Positions 14,632-24,383 are shown, numbered from the stretch's first letter. The stretch: 24,846 nt of DNA from Caldithrix sp. (GCA_020722685.1 DYKH01000076.1:1-24846); one strand, 5' to 3'. Numbers and translations are program-made. Notes: generated by a model from the sequence alone, not told the origin.

Positions 14632-17600
14632 ATGAGAAGAAATTTTTTGTTAACAGTTTTTATGATTTTAGCCAATTCACTTTTCGCCAATGACAATGAA
14701 GAATTTCGCGCCACCTGGGTGATCACCTGGGAGCACATCGATGGCGGAAAAAGCGCCGCAGCCAATATGGCCAATGTCCGCTACATTCTGGACAGGCACT
14801 TACAGGCCAATATGAATGCCGTCCTTTGGCAGGTGCGGCAGGGAGGCACCTCATATTATGACTCTGCCATCGAGCCGTGGGGACGCTATGCCGGCTACTC
14901 ATATCCCGGTTATGATCCGCTGGCTTATGCCATACAAGAGGCCCACAAAAGAGGTATGGAGCTGCACGCCTGGTTCAATGTCTTTCATACCAGCGAGATG
15001 ATCCCCGGCGCACCGGCTTTCGAGCATCCCGAGTGGATTTGCCGCGACCGAGACGGCCTGCCAATGACTTCCAGTCGCTCCATTTCTCCAGGATTGGCGC
15101 AAGTAAGGGCTTATCTCATCCAAGTGGCCATGGATATCGTGAGGCGCTATGATATCGATGGCTTGCATTTGGATTACGTTCGGTGGAATGAGTACACCAA
15201 CAGCCTGCTATCCGCCTCGTCGGGCATCGAAGAGGCATCCCCCGAAAAAAGCTTGGACGGGATCATCTCTCCGCAAAGGTTGGCGGAATTGGAATCTAAT
15301 GCCGCCGGTCGTTATTTGTATGACGTGGAACACCCTTACAGCGCTGGCGTTCCCACCGGATTTGCTTCTTGGGAAGATTGGTGGCGCTGGTCGGTTACCG
15401 AATTCGTTCGCGTGCTGCACGATTCCATTCAAGCCGCTAAACCCTGGGTGCGCTTGTCGGCCGCAGCTTTGGGCAAATACAATTGGAGCGGCTGGCAGGG
15501 CTATGGCACCGTCTATCAGGACGCTGCCCTGTGGTTCAATAAGGGCTATGTCGATCAGCTCATGCCCATGCATTATCATTGGACCACCGGCAATGATTTC
15601 TATAATATGCTAAAGGGTGGCTGCCCGGAATGTTGGAGTCAGTACATTCAGGAAGGAATCCAAGCGGGGAGACTGTACAGCGTCGGCCCGCCTTCTTACA
15701 TTCTGAGCGACCAAAAGATCATGTCCCGGCACCTGGATATTGTAGAAAAATCTCGTTCCGTTCCCTGGGTGGACGGATTTCAGTTTTTTAGCTATGGCTC
15801 CTGGGAGGGCAACGACTATTGGCAACAAGCAGCAGATTCGTTTTTCCCGCGAAAAACCAAGGTGCGCGCCAGCAAGTTCATCCTCGATCAGGTCCCGGCT
15901 TCGCCCACCCTGCAAATTGAAAAGCTGGACTCGCTTCACTATCGCTTGACGGTGACACCGGATGCCGGCGTCGTCGAAAACCACCGGTTTGCCCTCTACC
16001 GCTCTACGGATAACGTAGCGGATCTTGATTCCGATGAGATAATCGACATTCACTTCGGCGATAGCGCCTACCAAGTCCCCGACTCTTTCACCGGCACGCA
16101 GGATTATAACGGCCGCTACTACTATTACGCCACCGCCTTTGACCGGTACTGGAACGAGTCCGCTTCCTCGGCAACGGCAGAGTCCGATCCGATTCCTTCT
16201 TTTCCCCCTATGGTCTTGTCCTCTTGGCCGGCAAACGGCGATACGATACCGACAAATGCCGGAGTTGTCCTCACCTTCTCCAAGACCATGGATGTGAACT
16301 CGTTTCAAAACGCCATCGCCTTCACTCCACCAACCAGCCTTGGAGAAAACGTCTGGTCCGTCGACAAAAAAACGCTGACGATCACGCCTCGGTATGGTTT
16401 GAGTCACAGCACCCAATACACCTTGATGCTGTCGCCCGCTATCACCGACGTGAACGGTGCGCAGTTGGACGGCGATGGTAACGGCGTCGCCGGCGACCCT
16501 TTTCGCCTCACTTTCCGCACAGAGGATCGCGACCTCATTGGCCCCCGGATCGTCGCAAGTCGTCCGGATGCGGAAGCGCCAGCGGAAAATTTTCTCATCG
16601 ATGAAGTGCTCACCTTCGTCTTCGATGAGCTTGTGTCTCCTGCTTCCATAACCGATAGCACGGTCTCGCTGACACTGGGCGAAACGGCCGTTCCTTATGC
16701 CTCTCTGCTGACCCAGCTTGACGCGCGCTCGGTCCTCACCGTACAACCGAAGCAGGCCTTCGTTAATCAAGCCTCTTACGCGGTCACCCTCAGACAATCG
16801 ATCACCGACACTTCTGGGAATCCCATGGTCGAGGACTTTCATGTGGAGTTCACCACGTCAGCGGAACGGTACACGTCGGTCAAGGACATCGATCAGTTCT
16901 TCTCCGTGAGCAATTGGAAACAGCCAAACTATAGCGGCTCGACCAAAGGCATCGTCGAGTCCAACACCACTTTCGAATTGGCCCGTGACATCTACTTGCC
17001 AAATGTCATTCCGGCAAGACGCAACTCGGCTTCTCTGCGCTACCAATGGAAGGAAACTTCTACGGAAGGATACTTGCTGCGGGAATGGCTGACTTCGACA
17101 TCAGAGGCGGCAAAAGTTCTTTTTGACACCTCTTACACTTTGCAATGCCATGTCTTCGGTGACGGCAGCGGCAACAAGCTGCGATTCTGTCTGGATGACG
17201 GGGCGACCGGTCATGAGGTTTCTACCTGGCTCCCCGTGGATTGGCTGGGCTGGCGCATGCTCGAATGGAAACTTAGCGATCCCGCTTCCATCGGCGCCTG
17301 GATCGGCAACGGCAAGTTCGATAGTCCAACCCTGAACTTTGATAGCATTCAAATGACTCACGACAGCAGCGCGGCTATGAGCGGAAAAATCTATTTTGAC
17401 AATCTGCGCGTCGTCAAAAAAACTACCACTCCCGTTGGAGTCGCAGAAAAAACTTCGACCACACCGGATGAGTTCATGCTTGACCAGAATTATCCGAATC
17501 CCTTCAACTCTTCGACGAAAATATCTTTTACTCTTCCGCTAGACGGTCAGGTAAAGCTCGGCGTCTTTGACCTGTTGGGCCGGGAAGTAGCGATACTCAT

Positions 17601-17730
17601 GGAGCGAAAATTAGTCGCCGGCCGGCATGAAATCATTTTTGATGCTGCCGATCTACCTTCCGGCGCGTATTGGTACCGACTCTCTTATGGGAATGAGATG
17701 ATTTCTAAGCGGATGCTGCATCTGAAATAG
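14632..17730 (+). CDS. GHL10-type glycosyl hydrolase-like secreted protein with T9SS tail
   Basis: The 1032-residue product has a signal peptide (about 1-20). A GHL10/DUF187-like TIM-barrel domain (about 25-410) opens EEFRATWVITWEHIDGG; key segments are QEAHKRGMELHAWFNVF (about 103-119) and DIDGLHLDYVRW (about 174-185), where Asp and Tyr-Arg-Trp are typical. Two Big_5/SbsA-like Ig domains follow (about 524-635 and 636-742), then a beta domain (743-935) and a T9SS type A sorting domain (945-1032: FMLDQNYPNPFNSSTKISF, ASGAYWYRLSYG-like end). GHL10 proteins act on cell-wall or surface glycans in related bacteria; the substrate here is unknown. ATG has GGGAG at 14623-14627. It is separated from the toxin module by a hairpin element. 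Confidence 0.88.
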   Translation: MRRNFLLTVFMILANSLFANDNEEFRATWVITWEHIDGGKSAAANMANVRYILDRHLQANMNAVLWQVRQGGTSYYDSAIEPWGRYAGYSYPGYDPLAYAIQEAHKRGMELHAWFNVFHTSEMIPGAPAFEHPEWICRDRDGLPMTSSRSISPGLAQVRAYLIQVAMDIVRRYDIDGLHLDYVRWNEYTNSLLSASSGIEEASPEKSLDGIISPQRLAELESNAAGRYLYDVEHPYSAGVPTGFASWEDWWRWSVTEFVRVLHDSIQAAKPWVRLSAAALGKYNWSGWQGYGTVYQDAALWFNKGYVDQLMPMHYHWTTGNDFYNMLKGGCPECWSQYIQEGIQAGRLYSVGPPSYILSDQKIMSRHLDIVEKSRSVPWVDGFQFFSYGSWEGNDYWQQAADSFFPRKTKVRASKFILDQVPASPTLQIEKLDSLHYRLTVTPDAGVVENHRFALYRSTDNVADLDSDEIIDIHFGDSAYQVPDSFTGTQDYNGRYYYYATAFDRYWNESASSATAESDPIPSFPPMVLSSWPANGDTIPTNAGVVLTFSKTMDVNSFQNAIAFTPPTSLGENVWSVDKKTLTITPRYGLSHSTQYTLMLSPAITDVNGAQLDGDGNGVAGDPFRLTFRTEDRDLIGPRIVASRPDAEAPAENFLIDEVLTFVFDELVSPASITDSTVSLTLGETAVPYASLLTQLDARSVLTVQPKQAFVNQASYAVTLRQSITDTSGNPMVEDFHVEFTTSAERYTSVKDIDQFFSVSNWKQPNYSGSTKGIVESNTTFELARDIYLPNVIPARRNSASLRYQWKETSTEGYLLREWLTSTSEAAKVLFDTSYTLQCHVFGDGSGNKLRFCLDDGATGHEVSTWLPVDWLGWRMLEWKLSDPASIGAWIGNGKFDSPTLNFDSIQMTHDSSAAMSGKIYFDNLRVVKKTTTPVGVAEKTSTTPDEFMLDQNYPNPFNSSTKISFTLPLDGQVKLGVFDLLGREVAILMERKLVAGRHEIIFDAADLPSGAYWYRLSYGNEMISKRMLHLK

Positions 17731-17770
17731 TGGGTGGTCGCAAATACACTCGTTAAGGGTCATTTTTTCA

Positions 17771-17843
17771 TGTCATGCCTGTGAATGCAGCTATCGTCTA
17801 ACAATATATTCACAAAGAGATTCCTGCATGCGCAGGAAAGACA
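17771..17843. repeat. Short degenerate inverted-repeat element (TGTCATGCCTG type)
   Basis: The left arm 17771-17795 and the reverse of 17819-17843 match at 18 of 25 bases, with TGTC at both outer ends. The right arm contains a perfect small stem TTCCTGC/GCAGGAA (17821-17838, loop ATGC). It encodes no protein and lies in the spacer between two genes. Its TGTCAT terminus recalls the inner arm of the hairpin element at 8854, suggesting related small elements. Confidence 0.45.
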
Positions 17844-17917
17844 AGGAGCGTGCCATTCTTGCCCTTAACAAGCATACGTGAACCTCCAGTCGAAACGAAA
17901 CGTTGGAAAAGAACCTT

Positions 17918-20900
17918 ATGCTAAAGCCCGCAAATTTTGAGAAAGCGTTACTGAGCCTGTTTTTCCTTTCCGGAGCTTGCGGATTGATTTTTGAGACGGC
18001 CTGGACGCGACTGCTTAGTCAAATCTATGGCAGCACCGTTTATGCGACCAGTACCGTTCTGGCCGCATTTATGGCCGGTCTGGCCTTGGGTAGTTATTTT
18101 TTCGGCAAACGGGCGGACCTGCAAAAAAATCCGATAAAACTCTACGCCTTTTTGGAGTTGGGCATTGGCCTTTATGCGCTCTGGTCCCCTATGCTTTTTG
18201 GTACTCTGAATCCGATTTACCTCCTAGCCTATCGATATCTCATCTCGGTGCGGATGCTTTATTTTGTTGTCCTTTTCTCCGTCACCTTTCTTTTTTTGCT
18301 CGTCCCGACTATTCTGATGGGAGGGACCCTTCCCGTTCTCAGCAAATTTTTTGTCGGACACAAAGACATCTTGGGGCGAAAAATCGGCGGTCTATATGCG
18401 GTAAATACTTTCGGCGCCATGACCGGCTGCTTTGCGACCGGATTTTTTTTGATTGGCAACGTCGGCATCAAAGAGACAATATACTTGGCCGCCCTTATCA
18501 ATATCAGCATCTTTGCGATCCTCTATGCGGGCCGCTCTTATATTTCTTTGCCCAACCGTTCGGAGGTGCTCGCCGAGAGTCGGGCTGAATCACCGGTCGG
18601 CAAACTGAAAGTGGACAAGAGAGTCGTGCTCATCTTGTCGGCTTTTTCACTCTCAGGATTTTCGGCCCTGGGCTACGAGGTTCTTTGGTCCCGGGGATTG
18701 ATTTTTTATCTCGGCAATTCTACCTGGGCCTTTACAGCCATGCTGACGGTCATTCTTGGCTGCATCGCCATCGGCAGTATGCTCATTCGTAAGGCTTGCG
18801 ATAGCCGGCCGAATCTATCCGAGTTGTTCGGCTGGATGGAGATTGGGATCGGCATTGCCGCCGGATTCACCATCCTCCTGCTGGGGAGCGTCTTGAACCA
18901 GCCGGCGGTCTTTCATTTCATCACCGGCCTCAGTCGCCATTGGCTCACCAAGATGGGCGGCATTTTCTTAATCGCCGCCGCGGTCATGGCGGTCCCGGCT
19001 TTGCTGATGGGCGCCACCTTTCCCTTGGTCAACCGCATCTGCGTGCAAAACCTGCAAAGTCTGGGCGGCAAAGTCGGCGTCGTTTATTCGGTCAATACCG
19101 TGGGCGCAATTTTGGGCTCTTTGCTTGCGGGCTTTGTGCTCATTCCTTTGGTGGGTATCTTACGCGGAATTCTCATTCTCGCGGTCATCAACGTCCTGGT
19201 CGGCTGGTCCGTTCTCGCTCTCGACAGGTATCGCGCTTTTCGTCTTAGATTTGCCTGCTCTGCTTTCCTGTTGCTGTTCGCCGCTGCGGTTTTTATCGCC
19301 TTTCCCACAACGCTCAAATTCAGAAGCGAATTTGCGGATCCGACCGACAGGCTGCTGTTCTATCACGAGGATGCCGTGGCCACCACTCAGGTTTTTCAGA
19401 AATCCAACGGCGACAAATTGATGAGCATCGACGGGCACACCATCGGCGGTACGGAGCACAACATCGACCGGAAGCAGAAATTGCTGGCGCACCTTCCGCT
19501 GCTGTTAAGCAAGAACCCCAAGAGCGTATTTGTTGTCGGCTTGGGCACCGGCATCACCCTGGGTTCCATTCAGCTCTACCCGGAGCTGGAGCGCATCGGG
19601 GCGGCGGAGATCGTGCCGGGCGTTATCGAGGGGGCGCGCCTTTTTGCCAATGAGAATCGGCAGGCCTTGTCGCAGCCAAAGGTAAGCATCATACTGGGCG
19701 ATGGAGTGAATCATCTCAGGAACAGCAGCCAAATGTATGATGTCATCTCTTCGGACGAAAAGCTGAATCCGGAATATGTGGGTAACACCGTCGGTCTGGC
19801 AGAAGACTATTATAAAATCTGCATCCAGAGGCTGAATGAAAACGGCATCATGTGCCAATGGATTCCCTTTGACATGCCGGAAAATGAGTACCGGGCCATC
19901 GTGCGCACGTTTACCAGCGCTTTCCCACACACCAGCCTGTGGTATTTTGGCTGGACCGAGAGCATTCTGGTGGGGACGAAGAAAAAGCTTTCAATAGATT
20001 TCATGACGCTGGCCGATAGGATGGATCAGCCTCCCATCCGGGATGAGCTTGCCAAGCTCGACTTGGATAATCCGTATGGACTCCTCTCCAATTTTATCTG
20101 CGATGAAAGGGAGCTGCGAGAGTACGCCAAAGGCGCTCCCATCAATAGCTGGAACCGGCCCTACATCGAGTTTCATGCGCCCATGGATTTTGCTTTGCGT
20201 CCGCAGCAAGGGGTGGTGGCGCGCAGACTGCAAACACTGATCCCCATGCAGCAGGACATCCTCGACTACGCCTACAATCTGGGCAGTGATGACGGAGAAA
20301 TCGCCATGACCAGAGAGCAGATGCGAGCATATCGGGAGGCCTGGCGTGGGACGTTTGTGAAGGCCATCGCCGCCGCCGGAGAGACACCGTCTATCGCAAA
20401 AGGACTCGAAAACCCTTCCGACTCTCAGCCGCTTCTTGCTCGGGCGAAAAGTCTGCTCGAGTCCGGCGACGCTTCCGGGGCCATCACGGTGCTCAGCGAT
20501 GCTCTGAATCAAAGCAGCGAGTCGGCGGAGCTGCTAGTCGCTTTGGGTTACGCCTGTCTGGCGGCCGACCGGATCGATGAGGCGGTTCATTTTTTGAAAC
20601 GCGCCGCGGCCATGGATCCCGACCGGCCGGAGGTCCAAGAGTATTTGGGTGTCGCCTATCAAAAGATGGGGAATCTGGAGGATGCCGCTGCCTCGTATCG
20701 AAAGCTCATTGAAGCTCAACCTAATAATCCCGCGCCGCATTATAACTTGGGGGTAATCTATCATCAAATGGGATTGTATCAAGAGGAATTCTCAGCCTAC
20801 CAGCAGGCGCTGCAATTAAAACCGGATTATGGGCTCGCGCTCTACAATCTAGGAATTTGGTACGGGAACTATGAACGGTACGACGAGGCGATTCAGGTCT

Positions 20901-21373
20901 TCGAAAGACTTGTCACGGTGGAACCGGACAACGCGCAGGCGAGATATTATCTGGGCGTGGCATACGCAAAAAAGGATCGGCTCGATGAGGCCCGGCTGCA
21001 ATTCAACAAGGCTCTCGAAATCGAGCCGCAGTTTCTCGGCGCCCGGGATGGCTTGAAGCTGCTTGATGATATGCAGCGAAGAGCGCCGACGGCGAAAAGC
21101 GCGAGCCGATTCCGCGTCAGCCATATTTTGGTTCGCACCCAATCTGAGGCTGAGGAAATTCTAAAGCTATTGCAAAAGGGTAGAGCATTTGCAGAAATGG
21201 CGCGACAAAAATCCATCGATCCCAGCGCGACACGGGGAGGTGATTTGGGATTCTTTGCCAAGGGAGACTTTTTCCCCGAATTTGAGGAGGCTGTCCTGCG
21301 CTTAAAGGTTGGCGAGATGAGCGGGGTGGTTAAGACAAGATTGGGGTATCACATCATTCTCAGGACGCAGTAA
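17918..21373 (+). CDS. Membrane spermidine-synthase-like protein fused to TPR repeats and a parvulin domain
   Basis: The 1151-residue protein has four parts. Part 1 (1-465) is a polytopic membrane region made of two internal copies: LSGACGLIFETAWTRLL is echoed by LSGFSALGYEVLWSRGL, and ILMGGTLPVLSKFF by LLMGATFPLVNRIC. Part 2 (about 468-700) is a spermidine-synthase-like Rossmann domain with the nucleotide-binding VVGLGTGITLG and YDVISSDEKLNP. Part 3 (836-1055) is a run of TPR repeats (HYNLGVIYHQMGLYQE, ALYNLGIWYGNYERYDEAIQVFERL). Part 4 (1063-1151) is a parvulin-type rotamase (SHILVRTQSEAEEIL, GGDLGFFAKGDFFPEFEEAVL, GYHII). Membrane-fused synthase homologues are known, some with TPRs; the added parvulin is unusual. 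The catalytic substrate is unknown. ATG at 17918 is preferred to TTG at 17903; only GGAAAAG precedes it. Confidence 0.85.
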   Translation: MLKPANFEKALLSLFFLSGACGLIFETAWTRLLSQIYGSTVYATSTVLAAFMAGLALGSYFFGKRADLQKNPIKLYAFLELGIGLYALWSPMLFGTLNPIYLLAYRYLISVRMLYFVVLFSVTFLFLLVPTILMGGTLPVLSKFFVGHKDILGRKIGGLYAVNTFGAMTGCFATGFFLIGNVGIKETIYLAALINISIFAILYAGRSYISLPNRSEVLAESRAESPVGKLKVDKRVVLILSAFSLSGFSALGYEVLWSRGLIFYLGNSTWAFTAMLTVILGCIAIGSMLIRKACDSRPNLSELFGWMEIGIGIAAGFTILLLGSVLNQPAVFHFITGLSRHWLTKMGGIFLIAAAVMAVPALLMGATFPLVNRICVQNLQSLGGKVGVVYSVNTVGAILGSLLAGFVLIPLVGILRGILILAVINVLVGWSVLALDRYRAFRLRFACSAFLLLFAAAVFIAFPTTLKFRSEFADPTDRLLFYHEDAVATTQVFQKSNGDKLMSIDGHTIGGTEHNIDRKQKLLAHLPLLLSKNPKSVFVVGLGTGITLGSIQLYPELERIGAAEIVPGVIEGARLFANENRQALSQPKVSIILGDGVNHLRNSSQMYDVISSDEKLNPEYVGNTVGLAEDYYKICIQRLNENGIMCQWIPFDMPENEYRAIVRTFTSAFPHTSLWYFGWTESILVGTKKKLSIDFMTLADRMDQPPIRDELAKLDLDNPYGLLSNFICDERELREYAKGAPINSWNRPYIEFHAPMDFALRPQQGVVARRLQTLIPMQQDILDYAYNLGSDDGEIAMTREQMRAYREAWRGTFVKAIAAAGETPSIAKGLENPSDSQPLLARAKSLLESGDASGAITVLSDALNQSSESAELLVALGYACLAADRIDEAVHFLKRAAAMDPDRPEVQEYLGVAYQKMGNLEDAAASYRKLIEAQPNNPAPHYNLGVIYHQMGLYQEEFSAYQQALQLKPDYGLALYNLGIWYGNYERYDEAIQVFERLVTVEPDNAQARYYLGVAYAKKDRLDEARLQFNKALEIEPQFLGARDGLKLLDDMQRRAPTAKSASRFRVSHILVRTQSEAEEILKLLQKGRAFAEMARQKSIDPSATRGGDLGFFAKGDFFPEFEEAVLRLKVGEMSGVVKTRLGYHIILRTQ

Positions 21374-21625
21374 AGGTTCTTCACTTTTCGCAAGGCCTTG
21401 GTGCTGCTATCCACAAATTCGATGACGTATGGTCTCTCGCGGAGTTTGCACGGGACGCAAAGTTAGGAACTTAAAAACAACCTGTCTGCGATCTCGGCGA
21501 GCACGGCGAGAGATGAAGTATACGCCATAATAGTTGTGGTTCCGTTTGCTTTGCTACAAACTTACCGAAAAAGGCGGCCCTGCTAAATGGTGCTTTGGTG
21601 CCTTACCAGAAAATTCAGACGGCCT
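21374..21625. other. Spacer between convergent genes with decayed repeat words
   Basis: This region contains GGACGCAAAG (about 21453) and CTCGGCGAGCACGGCGAG (21494-21511), which resemble fragments of the GCAAAG/GCGAG repeat arrays seen elsewhere. It has no clear terminator hairpin despite sitting between genes that converge (plus from the left, minus from the right). Confidence 0.3.
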
Positions 21626-22905
21626 TCATCTTATCAAGACCATCTTTCTGCTCTGAACAAACCTATGGGAAGAACCCACAGGCTCCAGCTTGTAAATATA
21701 GATGCCGCTGGCAACCTTTTGGCCGTATCTGTCGCTTGCATCCCATTCAACCCGATGTGCCCCGGTTGACTGATTCGCATCGATCAACCGTATCACTTCT
21801 TTGCCTAAGAGAGTGTAGACGGTCAGAGATACCTGACTATCTTCCGCCAACTGATACTGAATGATTGTGATGGGATTGAAGGGATTGGGGTGGTTGGGAA
21901 GAAGGACGAATGCATTGGGAGGACTTGGTTCGAATTCTTCTTGGAAGAATGCCTTTTGCAGGTCTTCGTCTAATGCCTTGTCCGCTGATGGCACAATTCT
22001 GCTTTGCTTAAGATCGTTTGGTTCCTCCAGAGACAAAGCTAACGACGAGTAGATAGAGGTGTACGTATAGCTGCTATGCTGGTCATCAATGGTCAAATTC
22101 CGGGTGAGTTGAGTACTACCATCATCCCAGCGTTGGAAGAAGTATTTTTTCCCGCCAATGTAGAGGTAACTGAAGGCCGTGATGGTATGTGAGGTGGTCC
22201 AGCCCCAATTCAGCGTTTTGGGTGCATTATAAGTAACGCCATCCATTTTGATTTGGCCACAAGTGCCTGCCTCCATTGCCGTTGGAATCCCACAGAAGTT
22301 TGTGGTTGCGGTGACAGGGACAAGCAAGTCTACTCTATTTTGACTTTTTCCCCACCATCCCCAAATGGTATTTCTGTTTTTGACATCCACAGTGTCTCCA
22401 TAAGTGCCGCCTCTATTGTAGGTCAAGTGCGGTGAGGAAGAATGATATATTATTTCGGTATCAGCATAGTTACCAGGGTGTACCCAATTGGCATCCCGCA
22501 AATCCAATTCAAAAGTTGCGTCATAACTGCGCCCCGGTAACTCACTGATAACCAGAACATCGATTTCATACAAACTCCAAGCGACGGCATGATTGCCTTG
22601 GGTATTGTCATCAGGGGCATCATAAGCATCGATTTGGCCTGATCCATACCGAGACTTGGTGTAATGACCATAATTTGTTGTCGGTATGCGTGGTGGCGTC
22701 CAATTTGGCGGGGAAGTGAACCACCTTGTATAGTTATCGTCGGCATTCAATGCTATAATAATTCGCTCATTTGAATAAAGCCCTTCCGCTTTGAAGGATA
22801 ACTCTCCCATATACAATTCTTCTTGTGCAAGGTTCTCGGTTGCTAAGACAACAATTATGGATAAAAGTGTTATCCCGGTGCAGAAAATCTCTTTAAAGAG
22901 TTCAT
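21626..22905 (-). CDS. Secreted T9SS cargo protein, reading frame shifted just after the start
   Basis: The frame encodes a 426-residue protein if a -1 shift is accepted. AGGAGG (22914-22919 on the minus strand) and ATG at 22905 open a frame that stops after 11 codons (TAA 22870-22872). The -1 frame, without its own start codon, continues as a good signal peptide (EIFCTGITLLSIIVVLATENL) into the mature protein. The mature N-terminal part is unknown (aromatic- and Asp-rich, about 31-310). The C-terminal domain (about 338-426) has the T9SS type A signature LPNHPNPFNPITII, SGIYIYKL and MVLIR. The heptamer T-TTA-AAG (22897-22891) is a canonical -1 slippery sequence in the right frame, so programmed frameshifting, a simple 1-base deletion, or sequencing error are all possible. 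Confidence 0.72.
22891..22897 (-). promoter_or_regulatory. Candidate -1 slippery heptamer T TTA AAG
   Basis: Read from the ATG at 22905 the codons are ATG AAC TCT TTA AAG, so the heptamer TTTAAAG lies in the phase X XXY YYZ. Slipping by -1 would continue with GAG ATT TTC, the frame of the signal peptide. No strong downstream pseudoknot or hairpin was identified, which weakens the case. Confidence 0.35.
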
Positions 22906-23097
22906 GATTCTATCCTCCTGTTGCATGATTTTGTCAACGAATTCATATTTTACTAGCAGAAATACGAATGACCAGATGAAAAAACAACGACAATAGTATT
23001 TCAGCAACCTATGTGGCGGGGGAAATTCACTTTGCGTCAAGATCTGATGCTCTTGTGCCTAAGAAATCAACTGGTCATTGGTACAATAGTTGGATGA

Positions 23098-24348
23098 CTA
23101 TTTCACAGCTACTAACCACTTGGTGTTAGTTCCATAGACCAAGAGAGCATCTCGAGTAATCACTCCGGGACGGGAGCTTATGCTATCATAGTCTAGAACT
23201 TTGACAGAAAATTGAAGCTTTCCATCTGCCGAAAAACAGAACAACTTGGGAATACCTTCATTGAGCACATAGATGTTATCTTGTGAATCGCAAATTATGG
23301 GCGAGTCGGAACTTCCCTCAGAGTAACTCAATTTCCATCGAAGTTGTCCTGCATAGTCTAAAGAAGTGATCCCTTTTGAGACCCAATCAAAATAGCAACT
23401 TCCGTGGTAATCCATGCTGATTCCAGCCCAGGGGATGGTTGTGCCGATCGAATTCACCCTGAACTTCCACCTTAACCTTCCCGCAGGATCAGCAGAGCAG
23501 ACATAGCCGGCATCCGATAGAGTATCAGCGGCGTAAAAATATACATTTCCTTCATTGTCTACAGTGGGACCCGCGTAAAAGTTCAAACACTTTTTTATGG
23601 ACCAGAGTAATGTACCTTTTCGGGCATCTAAAGCAATGAGCGTCGAATCTCTGCCCGGCGCATAGATAGCAGAACCGTCAGGAGAGGAAACCATATATGA
23701 TAATCCCGCGCGTAGGCCCATATTGCTTTTCCATTTTAAATTGCCCTGTGGCGTAAGAGCGAATATATTTCCAAGCATATCTTTTGTATAAATGGTACCA
23801 TCTATCCCAAGCAATGGTCGTACATCGCTAAAGCCAGATTCGCCTTCAAACCTCCACTTCATTGTTCCGTCAGGTCTTAAAGCATACAAAGCAGTTCCCC
23901 CAACATAAATGGTCGAATCATTTGCCACTACAGGGCCTGTCTCGAAGCGCATAGTCCAATCCCATTCTAAACTCCATTTAATATGCCCATCTGGAGTCAG
24001 AGCTATGAAACCGGGTCCATTCATATCTCCTTTTACGCTGCAATATATCGTTCCATCGGGTCCAATGGCCGGCCCTGCATCTGCCATCTTGCTGACATTC
24101 TCCAGTGCAATCGCCCAATGCAACTTTCCCTCCCTCGGTCCCACGTATCGACTCCGAGCAATACCCTGGGGATTCACTGTTGACATCGGCCAGGGTGAAT
24201 CAGCCAAACTTGGCCAAGGAATGTCGGCCTGTGGCATGGTGGATGGAATGGCCGACGGCTTTTCCGGCTCCAGCGGTTTCTTGTCTCGCGTGCAAGCGAA
24301 TAACAGCAAAAGTAAGACGAGCAAAGATAGGCAGGATTTTTGAAACAT
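23098..24348 (-). CDS. Lipoprotein with PQQ-like beta-propeller repeats
   Basis: The 416-residue lipoprotein has a signal peptide with lipobox LLLFAC (Cys at about 19). A short Pro-rich linker (LEPEKPSAIPSTMPQ) is followed by PQQ-type propeller repeats such as GPAIGPDGTIYCSVKG, ALRPDGTMKWRFEGE, ALTPQGNLKWKSNMG, STLIALDARKGTLLWSIK and GLDYAGQLRWKLSYS-like blades. These folds usually sit in the outer membrane and bind or scaffold proteins (as in BamB) or sugars. The ATG at 24348 is chosen over an in-frame start at 24387 because GAGGA precedes it at the right spacing and the lipobox then lies near the N-terminus. It is on the minus strand, 190 bases from the other minus-strand gene, with no shared promoter visible. 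Its ligand is unknown. Confidence 0.88.
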   Translation of the reverse strand: MFQKSCLSLLVLLLLLFACTRDKKPLEPEKPSAIPSTMPQADIPWPSLADSPWPMSTVNPQGIARSRYVGPREGKLHWAIALENVSKMADAGPAIGPDGTIYCSVKGDMNGPGFIALTPDGHIKWSLEWDWTMRFETGPVVANDSTIYVGGTALYALRPDGTMKWRFEGESGFSDVRPLLGIDGTIYTKDMLGNIFALTPQGNLKWKSNMGLRAGLSYMVSSPDGSAIYAPGRDSTLIALDARKGTLLWSIKKCLNFYAGPTVDNEGNVYFYAADTLSDAGYVCSADPAGRLRWKFRVNSIGTTIPWAGISMDYHGSCYFDWVSKGITSLDYAGQLRWKLSYSEGSSDSPIICDSQDNIYVLNEGIPKLFCFSADGKLQFSVKVLDYDSISSRPGVITRDALLVYGTNTKWLVAVK

Positions 24349-24383
24349 GGCAATCCTCGATCTTTTATAACTTCCAAAGGAAA

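Noticed and set aside
15610..16842. Minus-strand open frame of 410 codons within the GHL10-type gene
   Set aside because: It lies wholly opposite a gene with signal peptide, ribosome site and recognised domains, and its translation is rich in Arg, Gly and His without any motif; it is a shadow of codon bias.
21374..21440. Possible terminator after the fusion gene
   Set aside because: AAGGCCTTGG can pair only over a few bases and no T-tract follows.
22906..22945. TTGACA and TAGAAT on the minus strand as a promoter of the frameshifted gene
   Set aside because: The supposed -10 would overlap the ribosome site and leave no leader, so the transcript would lose its ribosome site.
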